Below are positions 11,094 to 21,400 of a DNA stretch of 64,000 bases, in pieces. The position numbers and the translations under genes are program-made. Numbering within the stretch: the first letter of the stretch is position 1; each line of letters begins with the position of its first letter. The notes beneath the pieces were generated by a model, which made no database searches, was not told the DNA's origin, and was given only the letters and a program-made list of their open reading frames with translations. This DNA is from Triglochin maritima. Taxonomy: Eukaryota > Streptophyta > Magnoliopsida > Alismatales > Juncaginaceae. The stretch is from contig OY821789.1 in NCBI GenBank assembly GCA_963682175.1, positions 9,858,001 through 9,922,000 on the forward strand. Reading direction: 5' to 3'.

Positions 11094-11446
11094 ATTGGCT
11101 TAGGGCCGTGATAGACGGACGCGGGCGTCACGGGCGCGCCTTACGTGGATCTGTACAGCTCAGATATTTTCTTTGAGTCAGCGTCCAGTCAGCGAAATTT
11201 CTTTTCGCGCGTTTTGGTCTTTTTAAAAAACGCCGGTTCTTTAAGTTGAACGATTCATTTCCCAATACACAGATAAGACAGTATGCAGACCCTAGGACAT
11301 CGTGCAGTCTCATTATTCGTGCAAAGCCCACAATTATCATAATAAAATATTTGTTTTTAAGTTTTACGTTGGATCAACTTAATTTGTCTAGCTTACTTTA
11401 TGTGTGTGCAGTTTACATTATGTGTTTGTCCTGTTTACGTTATGTG

Positions 11447-12640
11447 TCTGTCCGGAATAAGTGTATTTGCAGTCCGGAATAAGTGTATTTGTTGTCCGGA
11501 ATAAGTGTATTTGTTGTCCGGTTTAAGAATAAAGTGTGTCCAGAAACGGAACATAAAGTTTGTCCGGAATAAGTGTATTTGCTGTCCGGAATAAGTGTAT
11601 TTGCAGTCCGGAATAAGTGTATTTGTTGTCCGGTTTAAGAATAAAGTGTGTCCAGAAACGGAACATAAAGTTTGTCCGGAATAAGTGTATTTGTTGTCCG
11701 GAATAAGTGTATTTGTTGTTAAGAATAAAGTGTGTCCAGAAACGGAACATAAAGTTTGTCCGGAATAAGTGTATTTGCTGTCCGGAATAAGTGTATTTGT
11801 TGTCCGGAATAAGTGTATTTGTTGTCCGGTTTAAGAATAAAGTGTGTCCAGAAACGGAACATAAAGTTTGTCCGGAATAAGTGTATTTGCTATCCGGAAT
11901 AAGTGTATTTGTTGTCCGGAATAAGTGTATTTGTTGTCCGGTTTAAGAATAAAGTGTGTCCAGAAACGGAACATAAAGTTTGTCCGGAATAAGTGTATTT
12001 GCTGTCCAGAATAAGTGTATTTGTTGTCCGGTTTAAGAATAAAGTGTGTCCAGAAACGGAACATAAAGTTTGTCCGGAATAAGTGTATTTGCCGTCCGGA
12101 ATAAGTGTATTTGTTGTCCGGAATCGGAATAAGTGTATTTGTTGTCCGGTTTAAGAATAAAGTGTGTCCAGAAACGGAACATAAAGTTTGTCCGGAATAA
12201 GTGTATTTGTTGTACGGAATAAGTGTATCTGCAGTCCGGAATAAGTGTATTTGTTGTCCGGAATAAGTGTATTTGTTGTCCGGTTTAAGAATAAAGTGTG
12301 TCCAGAAACGGAACATAAAGTTTGTCCTGAATAAGTGTATTTGCTGTCCGGAATAAGTGTATTTGTTGTCCGGTTTAAGAATAAAGTTTGTCCAGAAACA
12401 GAACATAAAGTTTGTCCGGAATAAGTGTATTTGCTGTCCGGAATAAGTGTATTTGTTGTCCGGAATCGGAATAAGTGTATTTGTTATCAGGAATAAGTGT
12501 ATTTGCAGTCCGGAATAAGTGTAGTTGTCCAGAATAAGAAGAAAGTGTGTTCAGAAACGGAACAGAAAGTTTGTCCGGAATAAGTGTATTTGATGTCCGG
12601 AATAAGTGTAGTTCATGTCCGGTTTAGGAAGAAAGTTTGT
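11447..12640 (+). repeat. 22-bp minisatellite with higher-order structure
   Basis: About fifty units of GTCCGGAATAAGTGTATTTG plus TT or CA, interrupted regularly by a block starting GTCCGGTTTAAGAATAAAGT and containing CCAGAAACGGAACATAAAG. This gives higher-order periods of roughly 90-135 bp. The long frames read on the - strand through the array are repeat artefacts, not genes. Confidence 0.95.
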
Positions 12641-13260
12641 CCTGTTTATGTAGAAAGTTTGTCATGTTTTGTCCTGTTTATGTAGAAAGTTTGTCCTGTT
12701 TTGTCATGTTTATGTAGAAAGTTTGTCCTGTTTTGTCATGTTTATGTAGAAAGCTTGTCCTGTTTTGTCCTGTTTATGTAGAAAGTTTGTCATGTTTTGT
12801 CCTGTTTATGTAGAAAGTTTGTCCTGTTTATGTAGAATGTTTGTCCTGTTTTGTCCTGTTTATGTAGAAAGTTTGTCCTGTTTATGTAGAAAGTTTGTCC
12901 TGTTTTGTCCTGTTTATGTAGAAAGCTTGTCCTGTTTTGTCCTGTTTATGTAGAAAGTTTGTCATGTTTTGTCCTGTTTATGTAGAAAGTTTGTCCTGTT
13001 TATGTAGAAAGTTTGTCCTGTTTTGTCCTGTTTATGTAGAAAGTTTGTCCTGTTTATGTAGAAATTTTGTCCTGTTTTGTCCAGTTTATGTAGAAAGTTT
13101 GTCCTGTTTTGTCCTGTTTATGTAGAAAGCTTGTCTCGTTTATGTAGAAAGTTTGTCATGTTTATGTAGAAAGTTTGTCTTGTTTATGTAGAATATTTGT
13201 CCAGTTTATGTAGAAAGTTTGTACTGTTTATGTAGAAAGTTTGTCCTGTTTATGTAGATA
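12640..13260 (+). repeat. 22/32-bp minisatellite (TGTTTATGTAGAAAGTTTGTCC)
   Basis: Tandem units of TGTTTATGTAGAAAGTTTGT followed by CC, with or without an extra TGTTTTGTCC block, so units are 22 or 32 bp. It abuts the preceding array and shares its 22-bp spacing and GTCC/AAAGTTTGTCC words, so the two arrays are probably related by descent. Confidence 0.93.
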
Positions 13261-13501
13261 CAATGAGAGCACAATGAGATATTGATGGTACATATTATTG
13301 ATGATAACTATTACACAATAAGATACAATGAGAGCACAAAGACAAACAAACAATACAAGCACAAACACAAACACACAAAAATTACAAAAATAATATATCT
13401 TCTCCCAGTAAATCACACACAAACAATACAAACACACACAAATTACAAAGATAATATATATTTTCCCAGTAAATCGGAAAGAAGATGTAAGACTTAAACA
13501 T

Positions 13502-14013
13502 GATCGTCTCATTCACGCTGCTTACGTTATGAAGAACCTTGGGAGTCGATATCAGACGCTTCTTCGACGTAATATCTTACTCGAAATGGTGATTTATTAC
13601 GGAGAGATGTACGACATAAACCGAACAGACGTAAGTCTTCACCACGGAGCGTTGTACCTCTCTCCGGAATAAATCATCATTTCGAGCAAGATATTATTTC
13701 GAAGAAGCGTCTGATGCCGACTCCCAGGGTTCTTCACAACGTAAGCAGCGTGAATGAGACGGTCGATGACACTCTTTCTTTCTTCTTCCTTCTTTTTCTG
13801 TCACGGGCACTCCAACAATGCAGCAAAGATGTTGTGGTGCGAAGTCTTCACCACCGGATCGTCACATTCACGATGCTAACACTGACAAGAACATCGGGAA
13901 GTCTTCGCACTGTCCCATTCACGTTGTTTACGTTGTGAAGAATCCTGGGAGTCGGCATCAGACGCTTCTTCGACGTAATATCTTGCTAGAAATGGTGATT
14001 TATTCTGGAGAGA
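13502..14013. repeat. Inverted repeat pair plus third direct copy
   Basis: 13502-13607 and 13660-13764 are inverted copies of about 105 bp, sharing for example CAGACGCTTCTTCGACGTAA. A third copy at 13916-14013 has the orientation of the first. They occupy the right subterminal part of the non-autonomous MULE and could be captured host sequence; I see no clear protein in it. Confidence 0.85.
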
Positions 14014-14691
14014 AAGAATGAAGAAGAAAGAAAGAGTGTCATCATATTTGTATTTGGGTGGAGAGAGAGAACGTGCTGAGTTAAAACGCATTTAATGTGA
14101 TTTGAGTGGACATCAGGAAGAAAAAAACAAAAAAACATTCATGCTTTGGCCACGTAAGGATTGACATGGATGTCCACGTAGAGCGCGTCCGTGACGCGCT
14201 GCGTTCATAAAACATTTTCCATTGGCTTATTGGGTTCCTTTTGAATTAAGAGGAAAACATTGAAGTCGAGTCAAATTTAATTCGACAGACAAGCTGCAAC
14301 ATATATACCATTGAACTTATAGTTTGTTTGTAGAAATTTTAATTTATTTCACTTTTTGCAGGTTTAATCTAAGAAGACGATCGAGGAGAGCAGTGAAAAA
14401 ATAAAGCGGTTTCGGGACGTGCCGTGAAGAAAATAAAAGGTGAAATTTATATGACACGTCGACTATGTACTCCTAGAAGGAGTTATATTGGTTTGCTATG
14501 TGTTCAAATAATAACTCTAATTCTCGTAGAATCGAGAATGAAGTTATCATGAATTAGTAACTTTATCCAATCTCTAAAAATGTTCGAATTGTTCTATTTA
14601 GTGTAACTTAATTTGTAATATAAAACCAAACTGATAACTTATATATACATATATAATTGGATGGATCAATTAGACATATATAATTGAGGGT

Positions 14692-15430
14692 GTGATTGGT
14701 ATGATGGTAATATGAGGTGAAAAATTAAGAAGTTAATTTTTGATCCCCTCGAGCATGCTTGGAATGGAGGGGAAAATCAGGGTGGGGGAATTATTACCCT
14801 AATATGGGGGTAATCTGTTACCTCCCTCTCCAATTGGGGTAAAACGATTTGGGAATTTTTATTTTCTTTTCTTTTTTCACTCCAAACACATGTATTTGGT
14901 ATAAATGGATTATAGATCGACTAAAAACAAAATTTCACTCAATTTGTTGTAATTTTGTCGGGTCAGGTTGAGTTTTCCCAATTTTTTATATTATTACTCC
15001 ATGAAATTTTTCATTGACATACCAAACCTGAGGACAAATAATTATTACCCCCTAAAATGAAACTCCCATGATTGTTACTCAAGAATTTTTCTTCCTTTAA
15101 CTTATACCCCCATTCGAAGCGCACCCTGAAATTTCGCTTTAGGGGTAAAAACTATGAAATATTTCCTTTTCTTTTTTCACTTCTAACATTTCTATTCGGT
15201 AGAAATATATTGTAGGATGACCAAAAACGAATTCTCAACCGATTTGTACTAATTTTGTCTAGTCGGGTTGGGTTTTCTTAAGTTTTAAGAAGTCCATGAA
15301 ATTTTCCCTTGACATACCAAACCTAGGGAAAAGTAATATTACTCCCCTAAAATATTACTCTGATAGTTATTAATTTATTAGTCCATAATTTTTCTACCTT
15401 AAATATTTACCTGTGTTCCAAGAGCACCCT
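14692..15430. mobile_element. MITE with internal tandem duplication
   Basis: The ends GAGGGTGTGATTGGTATGAT and (reverse complement) ATAAGGGTGCTCTTGGAACA form an imperfect inverted repeat typical of hAT or PIF-like MITEs. The interior holds two diverged direct copies of about 210 bp (about 14860-15075 and 15165-15365), each with TTTTCTTTTCTTTTTTCACT near its start and TTGACATACCAAACC near its end. No target duplication was resolved. Confidence 0.6.
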
Positions 15431-17269
15431 TATAATGAATGTGTAAAACTATGGTTCTGAATTGAAAATGAATATTGTTTAAGATGGAGTTAACTTTTAA
15501 AAGGATTTTTTTCTATAAATTTATATTCACCATGGTAGATCTACGGTAGAACAAATGACATAAAATCTATAATCTATTGATTTGAATGATTTTCTTTTTA
15601 AAGTATTATTATAGTTGTTAATTAAATTCCAATATGTAACTCACGAGGTTAGGATTCGTCAATTGGTCCAAGCTAATTCAAGATGTCTACCAACTGATTT
15701 AGCTGAATTAATTTGAATGATTTTGTTGCTGAGTCTCAAATAACATGAAACCAAACTTTCTGTATAAAGCAAAATCGGAATTACTTCCCATAAGCTTAAT
15801 CAAATGAATGAAAATGTAAAATATTTGTGATACGAATTGTGATGATGAAAATATGTGATGTGATTAAAGATGCAGGTTGGTTAAAACCGAAATAATTGGA
15901 TTATGTTTTATTAAATAAGAAGAGTTCCACTACTCTTAAAATTGGTTGACACTTCGGTGACATTCTTTCTTATTTTCAAAATTTTGACTCTTGCTGAATT
16001 AACCAAATTGTTCTTGTGTTTGTAACACATGCTAAACATGCATGCTAATTTTCGTTAAATTTGGAGCTCATTTTCTCTGAGATCAAGTGATGTCAATTTT
16101 TTTATTAATCTAGTGCGTTGATTTTTGGGTGACTCTAGATATTATATGTAAATGAGCTTCAAACTTATCAAAATTTAACATGTTTAGCATATGTTACTAA
16201 ACAAGATCAACAGTTTTGATTTGTTATCAAATGTTCAAATTTTGAAAAAAAATATGAAGAATCAACGAAAAATCAACCAATTTTGAAGGAAGGGATTCGT
16301 CCTCTTTTTAATTCGTAGGTTTGATCGGAATGCAAATTAAATTTCCAGATCAGAGGTTGTGGTCCGTCCAGATCAGGGGTTGTTGAGCCCGGTCGACTAC
16401 CCCATTTAGAACCATAAGCTAGCCCATATAAACTTTTCCTTAAGATCAAGCAAAATGTTTTTTTTTTTTTTGTTATTGTAGAAAAGTACCCACCTAAATG
16501 ATTGTTCAATAAACATAGATGACGGATGGACTTAATTTGTCTTACAGTCGATGAAAATTGGTATAATTGGAAGATGTATAGCAAACAAAAAACTAGACGT
16601 GCAAATCACCACCACATCTTCTAGTGTAAAGTTGTTGCCTACCAAACCTTGGAAAACAATATAAAATTTCTGGTAATTATATGACATTTTATTTTAAAAA
16701 TATATATCTTTGCATACTTAGCTGGCAATCGCAAGTTCACACCACGAGGGTAATTGATTTGTGGCAACCAACAAAAGTTGTGTTGTTTTTCATTTATGGT
16801 TTTTGCTGTCGATAAATATTTTAAAGTACTGTAATATACAGAAACAACTGAAATTCAACTCTATTGTTCTCGTTAATTGAATATCATGAAAAAGGACAAG
16901 TTTTGCTTTCACCAAATGCGCAATTAAGCTGCAAGTTGTGCTAATAAATTGAGTGAATTCTGAATTCTAAAGAAACAATACTACGGACCATGTCACGGTT
17001 TTTAGGTATATAAAGTTTGGATCTAATCCTACAAAATAGAAATTTACGCTATACTAAGAAGAATTTGGTTGACTATGAATGCACAAGCAAAAACCAATAA
17101 TTCCATGAACGGTTTACCAAAGAATATAACCGCATCCACAATGTGGTTTGGCGTACAAGTGTAGAACTTAAACATTGTAGGATCTAGTCAAAATCGTAGG
17201 TGAAAATAATTAACCTCAGCGATCCTCTTATGTTTCTTCCTCGAATTAGCAGAAAGCTGAAACATACAC
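15431..17269. other. Intergenic, nothing recognised
   Basis: AT-rich DNA without an identifiable gene or element. Short frames here, such as 16273-16584 on the - strand, lack similarity to families I know. Confidence 0.45.
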
Positions 17270-18126
17270 TTGGGCATGGAGAATGCTAAATTTGAGAAGG
17301 ATCCGTTGGCTAGTCACTTCAAACTTTCAACTGCTTATGACTAGAATTCAACAAGGAGAAAACTCATATGTCACGAGTTTTTTACTCTAATGCAGTAGGC
17401 AGTGTGATGGTGAAGTATGTGAAGTGGATCCAGAGATACCAAGCACGAGTGGATCCTAGAAGGAAGCGTGGTGATGGTGAAAATTGGTACCAACGACAAT
17501 CTAGCTGATATGCTCACAAAACCGGTCACATTGACTAAGTTCAAAGATTGCTTGAGCTTGGTCGATTTAAACTCCACGTAGATGGAGCAAAGGCGGAGGT
17601 GAAAGTTATCGCGTAGATAGATGAAGGCATGACTCTCATGAATAAAGTGTCTTCGAATCAATGTGAAGATTGTTAGAAATATGCATTGAAAATAATATAA
17701 GAGCATTTTAGGTATCTTTAAAGTTTACCTTAAACTTTACCTATAAATACGCTTATTGTGTTTAGACGTAAAGTTGAGAGAAAAGAGAGTCACCTAAAGG
17801 ATGATAGGTTTAACCACCAAGAAGCTTAGAGTTAAGGATTTGGGGGGGAAATATTTTTGTTAGAGGAATCTTTCATCTAACCCACAATCCATTCTGAATA
17901 AGTCTTGTCCGATCTCATTCTTCTTGTACTTCAATCATTCTCGTAGTGAAGTTTGATCGTCTCCATCGTCGTGATTTTTCCCGATTTGAGTTTTCATGTA
18001 AATCTAGTGTTGGGCTTGATTTTGTTTGATTGATTGATTGTGAGCTTGCTAGCGTATTATATGACTTGATTTTATTCGGTTTATTCATCATTTCCGCATA
18101 GGAACCACCGACTAAATATCCTAACA
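17270..18126 (+). mobile_element. Truncated Ty1/copia element: RNase H tail and 3' LTR
   Basis: 17275-17570 contains broken reading frames resembling the copia RNase H end: a MENAKFEKDPLASHFKLST-like stretch, then KVGTNDNLADMLTKPVTLTK, separated by stops and frame changes. An LTR follows at 17671-18126 (456 bp), beginning TGTTAGAAATATG and ending ATATCCTAACA, so the ends form the short TGTTAG/CTAACA inverted repeat. The 5' part of the element is absent. This is a dead 3' remnant upstream of the kinase gene. Confidence 0.8.
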
Positions 18127-18417
18127 CATTTCATAGTATAAATGATTTTTTTTCCTAATTAGAGAACGATAAAAATGAGTAAGAGGAAATCTGACTGTAA
18201 ATCCATATATAGTTGAGTTCGACTGTGCAATTCTTCGGGGTAAAGAACTAACTAGGGATGATGATGTTAGTAGACCAACTAAACTCACTCAGCCCATATC
18301 AAATAACAATATTGACCAATTCACATTAAAATTTGTGAGGAAGAAAAGAAGATAAATATTAGATCCTGTTTTTGGAAGTAAATGAACCCCACTGTATTTG
18401 AATTTTTTCTTCAACAC

Positions 18418-18440
18418 CTTCTCTCTCTCTCTCTCTCTCT
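18418..18440 (+). repeat. (CT)n microsatellite in the kinase 5' leader
   Basis: About 11 CT dinucleotides, 29 bp upstream of the predicted kinase start codon. Pyrimidine-rich CT tracts are common in plant 5' leaders; a regulatory role is not shown. Confidence 0.9.
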
Positions 18441-18468
18441 AAGTTTTGTGTTTAGTTTCTCCCTTTCT

Positions 18469-21400
18469 ATGGGTTGGTTCCTCTGCAAAGGGAGCTCAGG
18501 TAAGACAAGAAAGCAAGAACAAGCAGAGGAGGATATCCCAATAGCATTTCCATTAGGTACCATCTTCTCTTCTCTTCACCTTTTGATTTTGATCATTTTG
18601 ATGGTTTTTAGTTGATTTCTAGTGTTTGGTTTTGCCTAAAGTCTCTGAAAGTTTTGTCTGTTGTGTTTGCTTGGATGATAAAACATTTGAACAAAGTCTA
18701 CTTCTCTCATTGCTTGACTAAAGTTGTAACTACTTGGGTTTTGGGTTCTTCAATTCTAATATCAGTTTTGTTTTCGGTATTTTATGAATTTGATCAAAAG
18801 TTTGACTTTTTTTGGTTGCCAAATTGATGGTTTTGACACCCAATTCAGGAACAGAAGCAATTGCCAAAAGAAAAACCATGTAATGGGTTTATGAAGGATT
18901 TCTAGTAGTTAGGTTTAAATGTATATGCACTTTCAATTATTATTATTTTTTGTTTTTTATGTTTGGTATCTCTTGGGATGAGACTATGAGAGTAATGATA
19001 GGAAAAGATTGAAGAGTGAAATAATTCGAATCGAATGACTCTTTTCAGTTATGTTGAAATGACTTTTTGATGGTAGATTATGTAGAAATGACTTTTTTCG
19101 CATTATCAATTTCACTTCTTTTTAGATGAAACTAAATGCTTTCTTTTTTAATTGGATTTTGGTCCACTAATGATCTGGGCTAGCATTTATTTTGACGTCT
19201 TTAGTTGACAGAGTAATTTTTGATGGGCAATCTGTTTACATTTTGTTGTGGTTTTCATGTTCGGAACTCCGTACAAGTTAATTAGGCATCAAAATAATGC
19301 TCATATTTTCTCGGAATTAGACATTCGTACATGTTTTATGGCAATAATAAGTTGAATGTCTTCTTATGTTTCAGAGAAAGTTTTGCCAAAGCCTATTATT
19401 CCACCACCTGTTAGAAGGGATGGTACAATTAGTACTCAAGTAAGTCTACGATTGAAGTCCGAATCGGGCAAACATGATGCTCAGGTATTTCCGTTTGCTG
19501 AATTGGCTGCCGCGACAATAATTTCAGTCAAAAGTGCCTCCTTGGAGAGGGAGGTTTTGGTTGCGTTTACAAGGGATGGTTGGCATCTGCCCAGAAGGTC
19601 TGCTTGTGTTGTGATAATCTTATGTCATATTTTCATAAAAAAATATTTCAGATTCTTTTTAACTAACTATAGGTTTCTTAATCTCGTTTCATGTCAAAAG
19701 ATTATTGTTTATAGTAGTGTCAATATCATTATGTGAAGTTGGTAATTGAAGACCTCTAATAGATTTTTTGCCTTACATTATCACATTCGAGTTATAAGTT
19801 GTAACTGATAAACCTTTCGATGTTTTTTTCAATGAACTTTAGCATATTTTGTCCTTTGATTTTTCCTCAAAATAAAGCCAAATATCATGTTATTTATTTT
19901 TCTTGGTTTAGTTTTAACGTTCTGATAATCACCCTTGTCACATCGAAGTTGGTTAACGAGACAGAACATAATATGGACTAGTTCAAGAGTGTTGCAATTG
20001 AGGCATATATTTTGTGGCTCGTCAAATTAGTTTTCGATTTTTGTGGTGCAGGTTGTGGCTATCAAAAAACTCAATCGCGACGGCTTGCAAGGAAATCGAG
20101 AATTTCTTGTAGAAGTTTTGATGTTGAATCTACTTCACCATCCCAATCTTGTAAATCTAATCGGTTACTGCTCTGAAGGAGACCAACGACTTCTCATCTA
20201 TGAGTACATGCCATTAGGATCTTTGGAAGATCACCTTTTTGGTATGTTACTCTACTGTGTGCACATTCAGTCGAACTCAACGATTTTATTTTTCTAAAAC
20301 ATTTGCCGTGCATGGTTGGAAACATAGTTTCGCGTTGCTTAAAGTGAAGAGCAGACAACACACTACAATAGAATTATCTCCACTATAGTTTCCTTAATTA
20401 GTGCTTCAATTACAAGAGATGAGGGAGCTAGAAATCAAATTTTACATGGTACCGGAATGGGTTAGTTGGCTCGTGGCGCTAACTCGAAGCCCAATGTTTG
20501 CATGTACATAAGAAGAATAAAATCCGTCATGCATATGCAAGAATGTTGAAAACATACCCCGAAGTTTCTTGAATCTTAGAATACGTGACACTTAAAAGAG
20601 TGTTTTGCCCATCACCCACCTTTATGTTTTTGTTTAGAAGAGAGAGAGGATCGAAGAAATTTCACAGTAATGATGCAAAACGTCAAGTATGACTTGAATT
20701 CCAAATCACAACATATTTATAGAGGTAGGTGTAATAACCTAATCTAAAACATCTTAATTAACTAAACCTAAACCTAATTAACCTAATCTAATCCTGGAAT
20801 AGTGTAGCATGAGGTGTTGATTTAGGATTGGATGAGGTGGAGGTTGGATAAGAATTGGTTTGCCTATAAATTGGAAGGTAAGGTTAATAAAACGTTTTCT
20901 TTTCCTTTTCAACAACCAGAGCTTGAGAGAAGAGGTTAGAGAGAAGAAGAAGAAGAAGAAGGAGGTGAAGAAGAAGATGAGAAGAAGTGAAGAAAGAGAA
21001 GAAGAAGTGGAGTGAAGTGGTGCAAGCTTGGGAGGCTTCTTCACTCGACCAAAAGGTATGCCAAATCTTCAATATAACTCACTTGTGCTTTGTGAGTGTT
21101 GGGGATCGACTTTGGTGTCGAATTCCCCGTCGGAATTCAACCAATTCAGAGGTTGAAGACGACGATCGGTCGACCGGTGCCTGTGGGCAGTCGACCGATC
21201 CTATTATTATATTGATGTTTACCCGCGAACGGTCGAACGATGTCTTAGGACGGTCGACCGTTATGCCAGATTTGTGCGGGAAAAAGGGGTGTTGCTGTTA
21301 TCGGTCGAACGGGACCACTTAGCCGGTCGACCGAATAACGATGAGAATGGGTCGGTTGGGGATTTTGACTTATTAAACGGTCGAACTTCCTTTACCTTGT

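Larger units (their letters stand above)
11103..14220. mobile_element. Non-autonomous MULE filled with minisatellites
   Basis: An exact 9-bp direct repeat ATTGGCTTA flanks the element at 11094-11102 and 14221-14229. The ends are inverted and GC-rich: GGGCGTCACGGGCGCGCC (left) pairs with GCGCGTCACGGACGCGCT (right, reverse complement), both followed by CTTACGTGG-like sequence. The 9-bp duplication and terminal structure indicate a Mutator-type element. The interior has no gene; it holds two minisatellite arrays (11447-12640 and 12640-13260), an 80-bp tandem duplication (13330-13490) and an inverted-plus-direct repeat triplet (13502-14013). Confidence 0.88.

Noticed and set aside
11523..12406. 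Long - strand frames reading repeated FRFWTHFILKPDNKYTYSG-like peptide
   Set aside because: Entirely explained by the 22-bp minisatellite; no start context, no domain, and the frame breaks where unit length changes.
12765..13125. + strand frames of repeated LSCLCRKFV
   Set aside because: Translation of the TGTTTATGTAGAAAGTTTGT array, not a protein.
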